DNA of 64,000 nt from VAZQ01 sp034669045 (GCA_034669045.1 JAXDOD010000127.1:11777-75776), one strand, 5' to 3'; numbered from the stretch's first letter, positions 1 to 7,992 are shown. The notes: generated by a model not told the origin, from the sequence alone. Made by a program: numbers and translations.

Positions 1-330
1 TGGCAGATCGCGCCCGAAATCCGCGCCATGGTGGCGTTCCGGCCGCTCAACCTGCTCCGCGACTTCACCCATCTCGGCATGTTCGACGCGGTGTTCTGCC
101 GCAACGTGCTCATCTATTTCGATCAGGACACCAAGGTCGGCGTGCTCGAGCGCATCGCGCGCATCACCGAACGCGACGGCTATCTGGTTCTGGGCGCGGC
201 CGAGACCGTGGTCGGCCTCACCGACAGCTTCAAGCCGCTCGGCGACCGGCGCGGCCTCTACGCGCCGAACCCGAACACGAAGTCCGCGATCGGCAGCACC
301 CCGCGCCTCGCCATCGTCGGCGGGCGGTAG
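1..330 (+). CDS. cheR: Chemotaxis methyltransferase CheR, C-terminal part (5' end outside window)
   Basis: The reading frame is open from the first base and ends with TAG at 328-330, giving the last 109 residues. The segment FCRNVLIYFD (about residues 37-46 of the visible part) is the hallmark of the CheR SAM-binding methyltransferase fold, and the following GYLVLGAAETV matches the usual C-terminal end of the domain. CheR methylates glutamates of chemoreceptors and sets adaptation. The N-terminal helical domain and the rest of any chemotaxis operon lie upstream of the window, so operon context cannot be judged. The downstream gene is on the other strand. Confidence in the family is high; which CheR paralogue it is cannot be told. 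Confidence 0.85.
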   Translation, partial: WQIAPEIRAMVAFRPLNLLRDFTHLGMFDAVFCRNVLIYFDQDTKVGVLERIARITERDGYLVLGAAETVVGLTDSFKPLGDRRGLYAPNPNTKSAIGSTPRLAIVGGR

Positions 331-424
331 CTCGCTTATCCGGTCGCCGGCCGGTCCTCTCGCATACCAAGCTTAAATCCGCTTCGTAATCCCGCCTGGT
401 CATGAAATCCGGGCGAGCGCGGCA

Positions 425-489
425 GATCGTGTCCCGGGCGCCGCGCAGCACGAAGCGAAGCGCAGTGGTGCGCTGCAGACCCGGGATCG
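425..489. repeat. Dispersed palindromic element, unit 1
   Basis: The unit is bounded by inverted ends GTCCCGGG and CCCGGGATC, with CGCGCAGCA and TGGTGCGCTGC as inner complementary parts, so it can fold into one long imperfect hairpin. It has no coding content. From memory, similar units are frequent between genes in Bradyrhizobium-like genomes. Confidence 0.5.
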
Positions 490-511
490 TCGCGCAGTCG
501 GTGTTTTGACG

Positions 512-574
512 GTCCCGGCTCTGCGGTGCATCACTTTGCGCCTCCGGCGCGTCGTGCTGCACCGCGTCCGGGAC
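512..574. repeat. Dispersed palindromic element, unit 2
   Basis: This second hairpin unit has ends GTCCCGG and CCGGGAC and inner arms GCGGTGCA and TGCTGCACCGC. It lies 22 bases after unit 1 and has related ends, so the two look like a pair of the same repeat family. Confidence 0.45.
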
Positions 575-672
575 ACGAATCCCGAGAACCTCCGAGCATG
601 CGGCGAGGATGCCTGCTCGCGACCGAGGATCAGCGCTTCTACGAGCGTTCCGGCGGGTCGCGGTATAGGAAT

Positions 673-688
673 TGTTTCACGTGAAACC
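673..688. other. parS-like ParB binding site
   Basis: The sequence TGTTTCACGTGAAACC matches 15 of 16 positions of the canonical chromosomal parS palindrome (TGTTTCACGTGAAACA). It lies in the 3' gap between cheR and ahcY, 30 bases past the ahcY stop. ParB loads on parS and recruits SMC for origin segregation, and parS sites cluster near oriC. The neighbouring chvGI/ahcY/pckA block is origin-proximal in relatives such as Sinorhizobium, which agrees with this reading. parA/parB themselves are not in the window. Confidence 0.75.
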
Positions 689-717
689 CGCCGCCGCCTT
701 CGGGCACGTCAGGGAGG

Positions 718-2142
718 CTAATACCGATAGGTATCCGCCTTGAACGGTCCCTCGGCCGGCACGCCGATATAATGCGACTGCTTCTCGCTCAGCTTCGAGA
801 GCTTGACACCGATCTTGGCGAGGTGGAGCCGCGCCACCTTCTCGTCGAGGTGCTTGGGCAGCGTATAGACCTTGCGCTGGTATTTGCCCGGGTTGGTCCA
901 CAGCTCGATCTGGGCCAGCGTCTGGTTGGTGAACGACGACGACATCACGAAGCTCGGATGGCCCATGGCGTTGCCGAGGTTCACCAGCCGGCCTTCCGAC
1001 AGCAGGATGATGCGCTTGGAATCGGGGAATTCGATCTCGTCGACCTGCGGCTTGACGTTCACCCACTTGTAGTTCTTCAGCGCCGCGACCTGGATCTCGC
1101 TGTCGAAGTGGCCGATGTTGGCCACGATCGCGCGGTCCTTCATCTTGCGCATGTGCTCGATGGTGATGACGTCGACGTTGCCGGTGGCGGTGACGAAGAT
1201 GTCGGCGCGCACGGCGGCATCCTCCATGGTGGTCACCTCATAGCCTTCCATCGCGGCCTGCAGCGCGCAGATCGGATCGACCTCGGACACCATCACGCGG
1301 CAGCCGGCCTGGCGCAGCGATGCGGCCGAGCCTTTGCCGACGTCGCCGAAGCCCGCGACCATCGCGACCTTGCCGGCCATCATCACGTCGGTGCCGCGGC
1401 GGATGCCGTCGACCAGCGACTCGCGGCAGCCGTAGAGGTTGTCGAATTTCGACTTGGTGACGCTGTCGTTGACGTTGATGGCCGGGAACAGCAGGCGCCC
1501 GTCCTTCTCCATCTGGTAGAGCCGGTGGACGCCGGTGGTGGTCTCCTCGGTGACGCCCTTGATGGCCTTGCCGAGCGATGCGTACCAGCCGGGCCGTTCC
1601 TTGTTGCGCTGCTTGATGGCGGCGAACAGCACCTCCTCCTCCTCGTTGGTCGGGTGGCCGACCAGCGAGGGGTTCTTCTCCGCCTCGGCCCCGAGATGGA
1701 CGAGCAGCGTCGCGTCGCCGCCGTCGTCGAGGATCATGTTGGGCGTGCCGCCGTCCGCCCATTCGAAGATGCGGTGGGTGTAGTCCCAGTAGTCGACGAG
1801 GCTTTCGCCCTTGACGGCGAAGACCGGCGTGCCGCCGGCGGCGATCGCGGCGGCGGCGTGGTCCTGCGTCGAATAGATGTTGCAGGAGGCCCAGCGCACG
1901 TCGGCACCAAGCGCCGCGAGGGTCTCGATCAGGACCGCGGTCTGGATGGTCATGTGCAGCGAGCCGCAGATGCGCGCGCCACGCAGCGGCTGGCTGGCGC
2001 CGAATTCCTCGCGCGTCGCCATCAGGCCCGGCATCTCGGTCTCCGCGATGGCGATTTCCTTGCGGCCCCATTCGGCGAGCCCGATGTCCTTGACGACGTA
2101 ATCGGCGGACGCGGACTGGGCGGCTTGCGGCGAAGCGGTCAT
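718..2142 (-). CDS. ahcY: S-adenosyl-L-homocysteine hydrolase (adenosylhomocysteinase)
   Basis: A 474-residue cytosolic enzyme that splits S-adenosylhomocysteine into adenosine and homocysteine, removing the product inhibitor of methyltransferases and feeding methionine recycling. The Rossmann loop GFGDVGKG sits near residue 262 and holds the tightly bound NAD. The C-terminus ends in the family's KADTYRY tail, which contributes to the neighbouring subunit's cofactor site. The length matches bacterial enzymes carrying the roughly 40-residue insert. The ATG at 2142 is preceded by AAGGA at good spacing. It is monocistronic here, converging with cheR. An ArsR/SahR-type palindrome lies about 100 bases upstream, suggesting control by S-adenosylhomocysteine level. 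Confidence 0.97.
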   Translation of the reverse strand: MTASPQAAQSASADYVVKDIGLAEWGRKEIAIAETEMPGLMATREEFGASQPLRGARICGSLHMTIQTAVLIETLAALGADVRWASCNIYSTQDHAAAAIAAGGTPVFAVKGESLVDYWDYTHRIFEWADGGTPNMILDDGGDATLLVHLGAEAEKNPSLVGHPTNEEEEVLFAAIKQRNKERPGWYASLGKAIKGVTEETTTGVHRLYQMEKDGRLLFPAINVNDSVTKSKFDNLYGCRESLVDGIRRGTDVMMAGKVAMVAGFGDVGKGSAASLRQAGCRVMVSEVDPICALQAAMEGYEVTTMEDAAVRADIFVTATGNVDVITIEHMRKMKDRAIVANIGHFDSEIQVAALKNYKWVNVKPQVDEIEFPDSKRIILLSEGRLVNLGNAMGHPSFVMSSSFTNQTLAQIELWTNPGKYQRKVYTLPKHLDEKVARLHLAKIGVKLSKLSEKQSHYIGVPAEGPFKADTYRY

Positions 2143-2238
2143 GGCGATCCTTTGGTCATGCGCGAGATGATGCAGTGGAAAAACAGAGGCGCGGCGCCTC
2201 CTCGGGCTGGCCTATAGCAGGCGGCGCCGGGCCGCGCA

Positions 2239-2262
2239 ATAAAGATATAAAGATTTCCTTAT
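2239..2262. promoter_or_regulatory. Candidate SahR-type operator upstream of ahcY
   Basis: ATAAAGAT occurs twice in tandem (2239-2246, 2247-2254). The second copy forms an imperfect palindrome with what follows, ATAAAGATTTCCTTAT (2247-2262). It is an A/T-rich island in a GC-rich region, 97-120 bases upstream of the ahcY start. As I recall, sites built on ATAAAGA/TCTTTAT are bound by SahR, an ArsR-family regulator of methyl-cycle genes in proteobacteria. The sahR gene itself is not in the window. Confidence 0.45.
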
Positions 2263-2344
2263 GTCGGTTCCCGGTGGCGCATGCCGGGACGATAGAAATC
2301 CGGTTTTGCGTCCGGAAATGCGTCTGACGATCAAGCTCTTCGGG

Positions 2345-2695
2345 TCACTCGCCTTCCGTGAACCGTCCGGCGACCAGCGCCGCCAGGGTCTCGATCGCCT
2401 CGGTGGCCTGCGGGCCGGTCGCCTCGATGGTGATCTCCGTGCCGTGGCCGGCGGCCAGCATCAGCAGATCGAGGATCGAGGTGCCGTCGCAAGGTTCGCC
2501 CCCGCCGCAGCCGCCTTTATCGCCGCGGGTCACGCGCACCTCGGCGTCGAATTTTTCCGCCGCCTGAACGAACTTCGCCGCGGCGCGGGCGTGCAGTCCC
2601 TTCTGGTTGCAGATCCGGACCACGCGCACGACGGAACCGCCTTGCGCGCCCTCGGCAGCCGGATTCCCGCTCCCGGAATTGGGTTCGTTGCTCAT
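2345..2695 (-). CDS. ptsH: HPr-family phosphocarrier protein
   Basis: A 116-residue HPr. The phospho-accepting histidine is H35 in NQKGLHARAAAKF, and the regulatory serine region is GTSILDLL with S73. The protein is longer than a standard HPr (about 88 residues): it has a low-complexity N-terminal extension of about 20 residues and an insertion GDKGGCGGGEPCD before the serine, with cysteines at 63 and 69. The start at 2695 is chosen because its ATG overlaps the TGA of the upstream EIIA gene (ATGA), indicating translational coupling. HPr passes phosphate from EI to EIIA proteins. No sugar permease is nearby, so this is the regulatory (PTS-Ntr-like) branch typical of alphaproteobacteria. Confidence 0.92.
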   Translation of the reverse strand: MSNEPNSGSGNPAAEGAQGGSVVRVVRICNQKGLHARAAAKFVQAAEKFDAEVRVTRGDKGGCGGGEPCDGTSILDLLMLAAGHGTEITIEATGPQATEAIETLAALVAGRFTEGE

Positions 2696-3093
2696 TTGCC
2701 GGTGAGAACCCGGCTGGCGATGGTCACGTATTTGCGCCCGGCGTCCTGGGCGGCGACAACCGCCTCCTGCAGCGGGCACTCGTCCCGAATCTTGGCGAGC
2801 TTGACCAGCATCGGCAGATTGATGCCGGCCAGGACCTCGACCTTGGGCCGGCTCATCACCGAAATTGCCAGGTTCGACGGCGTGCCGCCGAACATGTCCG
2901 TGAGGATCGCGACCCCTTCGCCGGTATCGACGCGCTTGACCGCCTCGATGATGTCCCGGCGCCGCTGCTCAACGTCGTCGTCGGGGCCGATGGTTACCGC
3001 CTCGATCTGCTGCTGGGGACCGACCACATGTTCCAGCGCCGAGCGGAACTCCACGGCAAGCCGCCCGTGCGTAACAAGAACGAGGCCGATCAT
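2692..3093 (-). CDS. PTS EIIA component, mannose/fructose-type (regulatory EIIA)
   Basis: A 133-residue EIIA domain of the ManX type. It opens with MIGLVLVTHGRLA, where the histidine of THG is the phosphorylation site, and continues with the family segment AILTDMFGGTPSNLA. An ATG at 3093 is used because the fold starts exactly there; the upstream open frame has no family similarity. It overlaps ptsH by four bases. No IIB, IIC or IID gene is present, so the protein probably works as a phosphorylation-dependent regulator and not in sugar uptake. In related genomes it lies in chvI-chvG-hprK-manX-ptsH; here hprK is not found between chvG and this gene. Confidence 0.88.
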   Translation of the reverse strand: MIGLVLVTHGRLAVEFRSALEHVVGPQQQIEAVTIGPDDDVEQRRRDIIEAVKRVDTGEGVAILTDMFGGTPSNLAISVMSRPKVEVLAGINLPMLVKLAKIRDECPLQEAVVAAQDAGRKYVTIASRVLTGK

Positions 3094-3372
3094 TGGGTTA
3101 CCCGCGGGCCCGTCCCGGTTGCACCGCACGAAAGGGCCCACATCTTGACGATCCGGCCCCTGCGCGCAAGGCCTGTTCCACCGATTTCGGGGTGATATTG
3201 CATTGCGGTATCTAGGTGCTGCGGCGGTCTCGTTCAACCGGGTTGCGCGCCAGAATCCTAGCCCCTCGGCGTTACTTTTCTGGCCGCCGGGAGCCGTCCC
3301 GTCGCGCTGCGACCGGAGGTCGCGGCCGTCATTCGGCCTCCGTCGATCCAATCGCGCGGAACTCCGCCTCCT
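3094..3372. other. Gap where hprK would be expected, no gene seen
   Basis: These 279 bases separate the EIIA gene from chvG. In many Rhizobiales the HPr kinase gene hprK (about 450 bp) sits here. I find no Walker A motif (GxxGxGKS) and no HprK-like frame on either strand, only a frame with random-looking arginine-rich content. No clear terminator is seen. Confidence 0.5.
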
Positions 3373-5187
3373 TCACATCGCCGGCAGCCGCACCGTAAAG
3401 CGCGCGCCCAGCGGCTTGGCCGGCCAGCCGCCGGAGGCCAGCGCCATGCGGTTCTCGACCGTCAGATGGCCGTCATGGGCCTCCACGATCTCTTTGGAGA
3501 TGGAGAGGCCGAGCCCGGAATTCTGGCCGAAGCCCTGGTGCGGCCGGTCGGTGTAGAAGCGCTCGAAGATCTTGTGCATCGCCTCCGGACGCACGCCCGG
3601 GCCCTCGTCGTCGACCACGATCTCGATCTCGTTCTTGATGCGCCGGCAGGTCACCCGCACCGTGCCGTTCTCGGGCGAGAACGAACGGGCATTGTCGATG
3701 AGATTGTCGACCACCTGGCCGAGGCGGGAATCATGCCCCGGCACCAGGAACGGGCCGCTGCCCTCGAAGGTCAGCGTCACGGCGACGCCGTTCTCGTGCG
3801 GCACTTCATTGGCGACGTTCACCAGCATGGTCAGCAGCCGCACGAGATCGACGGGCGCGGCCTCCTGGCGCTGCATCTCCGCGTCGAGCCTGCTGGCGTC
3901 GGAAATGTCCGTGATCAGGCGGTCGAGCCGCTTCACGTCGTGCTCGATGACCGCAAGCAGCCGCCCCCGGCTCTCGTCGGACTTGGCCAGCGGCAGCGTT
4001 TCCACGGCGGAGCGCAACGAGGTGAGCGGATTCTTGAGCTCATGCGCCACGTCGGCGGCGAAGCTTTCGATCGCCTCGATGCGCCGGTAGAGCGCGGTGG
4101 TCATCTCCCGCAGCGAGCCCGAGAGGTGCCCGATCTCGTCGCGGCGCCGGGTATAATCCGGAATCTCCACGCGCGACCGGGTGCGCCGGCGCACCACCTG
4201 CGCGCTGTGGGCGAGCCGGCGCATCGGACCTGCGATGGTGCCGGCGAGCAGGAACGACAGCACGATCATGACGCCGGCGGCGATCAGGAACACCTTGACG
4301 ATGGCAAGCCGCTCGGCGGTGACCATCTCGTCGATGTCGGCGCCCTGGGTCGAGAGCATCAGCGCGCCGCGCACCGCGCGGAAGCGCTGCACCGGCACCG
4401 CCACCGACACGATCACCTCGGCGCGCTCGTTGATGCGCACCATGCTCGACTTGAGGCCGAGCAGCGACTGGGCGACTTCCTCGTAGCCCTTGCCGTTCTG
4501 CGGCCCAAGCTCGCGATAGCTCGGCAGGTCGCCTTTGGCGATCCAGCGGCGCAGCGTCAGCCAGCGCCGTTCGAAGTAGTTGGACCGCTCCTCGTCCGGT
4601 GGCGGCAGGTCGAAGCGCAGCACGTCGTAGAGCGTGCGGCTGTCGAGAATGAGCGCGCCGTCGCGGTCGTAGATGCGTGCGCGGGTATTGGTCGGCGAAA
4701 CCAGGCGTCGAAGCACCGGCCCCACGCGCTCCGGATTGATCGGGAAATCGAGCCCGGAGAGCGCCTCGTCGGTGGGGTCGTAGGTCTCGCCGGCCTGCAG
4801 GTCGAGCAGCCGTTCGGGATCGATGGTGATGCTGTCGGGATCGACCGTCGCCGACGCGGCGATGGCGGCGGCGATGATCTCGCCTTGCACCAGGAGGCTC
4901 TGGATGCGCGCGTCGATCAGGCCGGCGCGGAACTGCGAGAGGTAGAGAATCCCGACGACGAGCGCCACCAGGCCGGTGAGGTTGAGGAAGATGATGCGCC
5001 GCGTCAGGCTCGAAAAGCTCAGATCGACGAAGAACTGCCAGGCGCGGCGCGCGAGACCGGGGCTCGGCTCCGGCGGCGAAGCGGCGCCGTCGGCCTGCTC
5101 AGGCGCGGCCTGCAGTTCGGCAATATTCGGCGTTCTCTCAAGCATCGCTCTGCCGAGTTGGGCGCGCCCCCGAGGCACCGGCCGCAT
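3373..5187 (-). CDS. chvG: Sensor histidine kinase ChvG (ExoS/ChvG type)
   Basis: A 604-residue inner-membrane sensor kinase. In order it has a cytoplasmic N-terminus, a transmembrane segment near residues 65-85, a large periplasmic sensor domain, a second membrane segment near 290-315, a HAMP region, a HisKA box FAADVAHELKNPLTS with phospho-accepting H382, and a HATPase domain with DEGPGV and GLGLSISKEIV. The ChvG/ChvI pair senses acid and envelope stress and controls exopolysaccharide, motility and virulence or symbiosis genes in rhizobia and agrobacteria. ATG 5187 gives the longest form; ATG 5145 (590 residues) is equally possible since neither has a strong ribosome binding site. It lies directly downstream of chvI in the same direction. 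Confidence 0.93.
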   Translation of the reverse strand: MRPVPRGRAQLGRAMLERTPNIAELQAAPEQADGAASPPEPSPGLARRAWQFFVDLSFSSLTRRIIFLNLTGLVALVVGILYLSQFRAGLIDARIQSLLVQGEIIAAAIAASATVDPDSITIDPERLLDLQAGETYDPTDEALSGLDFPINPERVGPVLRRLVSPTNTRARIYDRDGALILDSRTLYDVLRFDLPPPDEERSNYFERRWLTLRRWIAKGDLPSYRELGPQNGKGYEEVAQSLLGLKSSMVRINERAEVIVSVAVPVQRFRAVRGALMLSTQGADIDEMVTAERLAIVKVFLIAAGVMIVLSFLLAGTIAGPMRRLAHSAQVVRRRTRSRVEIPDYTRRRDEIGHLSGSLREMTTALYRRIEAIESFAADVAHELKNPLTSLRSAVETLPLAKSDESRGRLLAVIEHDVKRLDRLITDISDASRLDAEMQRQEAAPVDLVRLLTMLVNVANEVPHENGVAVTLTFEGSGPFLVPGHDSRLGQVVDNLIDNARSFSPENGTVRVTCRRIKNEIEIVVDDEGPGVRPEAMHKIFERFYTDRPHQGFGQNSGLGLSISKEIVEAHDGHLTVENRMALASGGWPAKPLGARFTVRLPAM

Positions 5188-5246
5188 CTTAGCGGTGACC
5201 AGCCTGCCCTGTCAGTCCGCTGAAAGAGGCTGCCGCGGCCGCGGCA

Positions 5247-5945
5247 TCACATCTCCTTGAAGCGGTAGCCGACGCCGTACAGCGTTTCGATCATGTCGAA
5301 ATCGTCGTCGGTCTGCTTGAACTTCTTGCGCAACCGCTTGATGTGGCTGTCGATGGTGCGGTCGTCCACATAGACTTGGTCGTCGTAGGCGGCGTCCATC
5401 AGGGCGTTGCGGCTTTTTACCACGCCCGGCCGCGTCGCCAGCGCCTGCAGGATCAGGAACTCGGTGACGGTGAGCGTGACCGCCTCGTTCTTCCAGGTGC
5501 AGGTGTGGCGCTCGGGGTCCATGCGGAGCTGACCGCGTTCGAGCGCCTTGGCATCGATCTCCTTGGTGGTGGCGGCATCCTTGGGCGAAACCCGCCGCAG
5601 CACCGCCTTCACGCGCTCCACCAGGAGCCGTTGCGAGAACGGTTTGCGGATGAAATCGTCGGCACCCATCTTGAGGCCGAACAATTCGTCGATCTCCTCG
5701 TCCTTGGAGGTGAGGAAGATCACCGGCATGTCGGACTTCTGCCGCAGCCGCCGCAGTGTCTCCATCCCGTCCATGCGCGGCATCTTGATGTCGAGGATGG
5801 CGAGATCGGGCGGCGACGTCTTGAAGCCGTCAAGCGCGGAGGCACCGTCGGTATAGGTCATTATCCGATATCCCTCGGCCTCGAGTGCGATCGACACCGA
5901 GGTCAGGATATTGCGATCATCGTCGACCAGAGCAATGGTTGGCAT
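5247..5945 (-). CDS. chvI: Response regulator ChvI (OmpR/PhoB family)
   Basis: A 232-residue two-domain regulator. The receiver domain has the acidic pocket VDDD at residues 7-10, phospho-acceptor D52 in AILDIKMPRMDG and the conserved K of FLTSKDEE. A C-terminal winged-helix DNA-binding domain ends with ERTIDSHIKRLRKKF-type residues (here DRTIDSHIKRLR) and YGVGYRF. The start at 5945 (MPTIALVDDD) is chosen over the longer open frame because the receiver fold begins there. It is the cognate partner of ChvG, which follows on the same strand. In Agrobacterium and Sinorhizobium ChvI targets include acid-inducible and envelope genes, and pckA has been described as ChvI-dependent in Agrobacterium. 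Confidence 0.94.
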   Translation of the reverse strand: MPTIALVDDDRNILTSVSIALEAEGYRIMTYTDGASALDGFKTSPPDLAILDIKMPRMDGMETLRRLRQKSDMPVIFLTSKDEEIDELFGLKMGADDFIRKPFSQRLLVERVKAVLRRVSPKDAATTKEIDAKALERGQLRMDPERHTCTWKNEAVTLTVTEFLILQALATRPGVVKSRNALMDAAYDDQVYVDDRTIDSHIKRLRKKFKQTDDDFDMIETLYGVGYRFKEM

Positions 5946-6177
5946 GTCCCCTCGTCCATGACGGGTTCCCCCGGCCCTTGTGAAGCCCATAAAGGGCGGC
6001 CGAAGTGTGACTAATCCTCGACAAAGCCGTGATTCGCCGAAGCTTTTACAGCATAGCCGGATTGTGGCATACCCGCAAAGTCTATGTTTCCGCGCGGCAA
6101 TGACCTGGTGTTGTTGCCGAAATCCGCCAGACTGGACACGTTCGAAAAACGTGCCGATTGGTTAATCGGAGGTCCCG

Positions 6178-6897
6178 ATGCAGCCCACTCCAAACTTCGA
6201 TGCCAAGGCCACCGCCAAGAAGCTCCTGCGCGAGGGCCGCTCGGGGGCGCTGGCGACGCTGATGCCGGGGTCCGGCGACCCTTATTGCTCGCTGGTCAAC
6301 GTGGCGACCGCGGCCGACGGCTCGCCGCTCCTGCTCATCTCCAAGCTCGCGGTGCACACCAAAAACCTGCTCGCCGACCCGCGCGTGTCGCTGATGATCG
6401 ACGAGCGCAAGGAGGGCGATCCGCTGCAGGGCGCGCGCGTGATGCTGTTGGGGACGGCGGCCGCGACCGACGACAAGGACATCCGCCGGCGCTACCTCGA
6501 GCGCCAGCCGGAGGCGGAAATGTTCGCCGGCTTCGCGGATTTCTCGTTCTACAAGATGACGCTCAAGGGCGCCCATCTGGTCGCCGGCTTCGGGCGTATC
6601 GTCGACCTCAAGCCGGAAGACGTGCTCACGCCGACCGACGACGCGTCCGAACTGGTGGCGGCCGAGCCCGATATCCTCGCCCACATGAACCAGGATCACG
6701 CCGAAACCTGCCGGCTCTATGCCACCAAGCTGCTCGGCGCCGCCGACGGGGAATGGCGCTGCGTCGGCTGCGATCCCGAGGGCCTCGAACTGCAGCACGG
6801 CCGCACCGCATTGCGGCTGCCGTTCCCGCAGCGGGTGCGCGCGCCCGGCGTGCTGCGGGTGATGCTCAAGGAGCTTGCCGACCAGGCGCGGGCGTGA
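6178..6897 (+). CDS. HugZ-like FMN-binding split-barrel protein with DUF2470 domain
   Basis: A 239-residue protein with a pyridoxamine-5'-phosphate-oxidase-like split barrel (about residues 10-150, beginning GRSGALATLMPGSGDPYCSLV) followed by a C-terminal DUF2470-type domain (about 160-238, containing ILAHMNQDHAETC). This arrangement is shared with the HugZ/HutZ heme-utilisation proteins, some of which degrade heme. The histidine-rich N-HMNQDH motif is the part linked to heme handling. The ATG at 6178 has a strong GGAGG seven bases upstream. It is transcribed divergently from chvI and stands alone; no heme uptake genes are in the window, so a role in heme metabolism is inferred from the family only. 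Confidence 0.8.
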   Translation: MQPTPNFDAKATAKKLLREGRSGALATLMPGSGDPYCSLVNVATAADGSPLLLISKLAVHTKNLLADPRVSLMIDERKEGDPLQGARVMLLGTAAATDDKDIRRRYLERQPEAEMFAGFADFSFYKMTLKGAHLVAGFGRIVDLKPEDVLTPTDDASELVAAEPDILAHMNQDHAETCRLYATKLLGAADGEWRCVGCDPEGLELQHGRTALRLPFPQRVRAPGVLRVMLKELADQARA

Positions 6898-6939
6898 ATA
6901 GCAGCGGCGCCTGTCTTGACGGCCGCCGCCGGCCGCAGG

Positions 6940-7992
6940 TCAGTCGCCGGGCAATGCGAGTTGGGCCGACAAGCGGTCGTAGATGACCCGCATCGCCAAC
7001 TGATTGCCGCGGATGTTCCAGTGCGAGTCGTTCGGCTTGTAGAGCCGTTCGCGCATTCCCGCGGCCGCGAACGCGTCCAGCAGGTCGAGATGATCGATGT
7101 TCTCGCTGTTCAGGCTGGCTGCCAGCAGCTTGCTTGGACGCGCGAAGTCGAGCTCGTCGCGGCGAAGTCCGGCATCGGCGATGACTTTATCCTGCAGCGG
7201 CCCGCCGAGCTGCAGCTCGTCCGGGATCAGAACGACCATCAGTCTGATCCCTCTGCTGTCGCAGATCGCCTTCATTTCGCGTAAATGGCCAAGCGCGGCC
7301 GCAAGGCCCCGTTTGAGGCGGTTGCTGCCGTCGATATAGATGGAGCTTCTGATGCGCTCGATCTGGAGATAGGCGTCGTCCGTGAAGGTCGGCCCGTTGT
7401 CGTCATAGCTCCTGGTCTTGTGCACGGCAGTGCGGTCTTCGAATTTGGAGAAGCGGTCGGCGGCATATTTGAAAAACGATAGCGCGTAGGAGTAGCTCAG
7501 GAGGCTGCGTGTGCGGCCGTCGAAGTCGTTGCCGATGAAGAACGAGACTATGACCATGTCGGGCGAAAGCTCGAGCCCTTCGCGCACGAGAAGGGCGAGG
7601 TAGTCCTGCGGCCCGGTGCCGGGAATCCCCATGTTGATGAGTTCCACCGGCTGGCCGTGTTGCTTGAGCTCGCGTTCCAGCAGCGTCAGGTAGTTGTCGG
7701 CGTAAGGAACGACGCCGAAGGCAAAGGAATCGCCCAGGCCCAGAATGCGGAACGTGCCTTCGGCCTTGCGGACGCTGAACTCGGGAGTCTTGAAGCCACG
7801 GGAGTTGAGGCGGAAGTCGTAGTCCGCCGCAAAGGCCGCCGGCCGAAAGCGGTTGTAGGAATCGCTGTAGAAGATCGGCAGGGGATGCACGACATGATAG
7901 GCCCGGAACACGATCTCGCAGAGCGCGAGCGTGATCAGCGGAATGATCAGCGCCGCGCGGCAAGTCGAAAGAAGCGGCTTGATCGGGACCAT
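6940..7992 (-). CDS. SGNH/GDSL-fold hydrolase, membrane-anchored
   Basis: A 350-residue protein with one N-terminal hydrophobic segment (about residues 12-30) and an SGNH hydrolase domain. The nucleophile block GLGDSFAFG has S89, the oxyanion block has GND (FFIGNDF), and the catalytic pair lies near the C-terminus in NDSHWN (D322, H324). Such proteins deacetylate or deacylate surface polysaccharides or lipids outside the membrane, often in the AlgX/AlgJ-like group. ATG 7992 is used; the longer frame starts with TTG. There is no polysaccharide cluster next to it, so the substrate is unknown. It converges with the HugZ-like gene. Confidence 0.75.
   Translation of the reverse strand: MVPIKPLLSTCRAALIIPLITLALCEIVFRAYHVVHPLPIFYSDSYNRFRPAAFAADYDFRLNSRGFKTPEFSVRKAEGTFRILGLGDSFAFGVVPYADNYLTLLERELKQHGQPVELINMGIPGTGPQDYLALLVREGLELSPDMVIVSFFIGNDFDGRTRSLLSYSYALSFFKYAADRFSKFEDRTAVHKTRSYDDNGPTFTDDAYLQIERIRSSIYIDGSNRLKRGLAAALGHLREMKAICDSRGIRLMVVLIPDELQLGGPLQDKVIADAGLRRDELDFARPSKLLAASLNSENIDHLDLLDAFAAAGMRERLYKPNDSHWNIRGNQLAMRVIYDRLSAQLALPGD

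Larger units (their letters stand above)
331..672. other. Intergenic stretch between cheR and ahcY carrying two palindromic units
   Basis: No credible gene is seen here; the open frames in this stretch have no recognisable protein. It holds two imperfect palindromes (425-489 and 512-574) of the dispersed type common in rhizobial genomes, followed by the parS-like site at 673-688. cheR and ahcY converge on this region, so the palindromes could also act as bidirectional terminators. Confidence 0.6.

Noticed and set aside
230..562. Minus-strand open frame overlapping the end of cheR
   Set aside because: Arginine-rich, no motif, overlaps a real gene and two palindromic repeats.
772..2217. Long open frame (481 codons) on the plus strand opposite ahcY
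   Set aside because: It is the antisense shadow of a gene with clear motifs; its product is rich in His, Asp, Arg and Val with no domain. High GC produces many such frames, e.g. opposite chvG, polA, yejA and pmm as well.
2143..2342. SAH or SAM-II riboswitch before ahcY
   Set aside because: I looked for the conserved riboswitch core in the ahcY leader and did not see it; the ATAAAGAT-type palindrome is a better explanation for control.
3094..3351. N-terminal extension of the EIIA gene up to 3351
   Set aside because: The extension has no similarity to EIIA or HprK; the fold begins exactly at MIGLVLVTHG.
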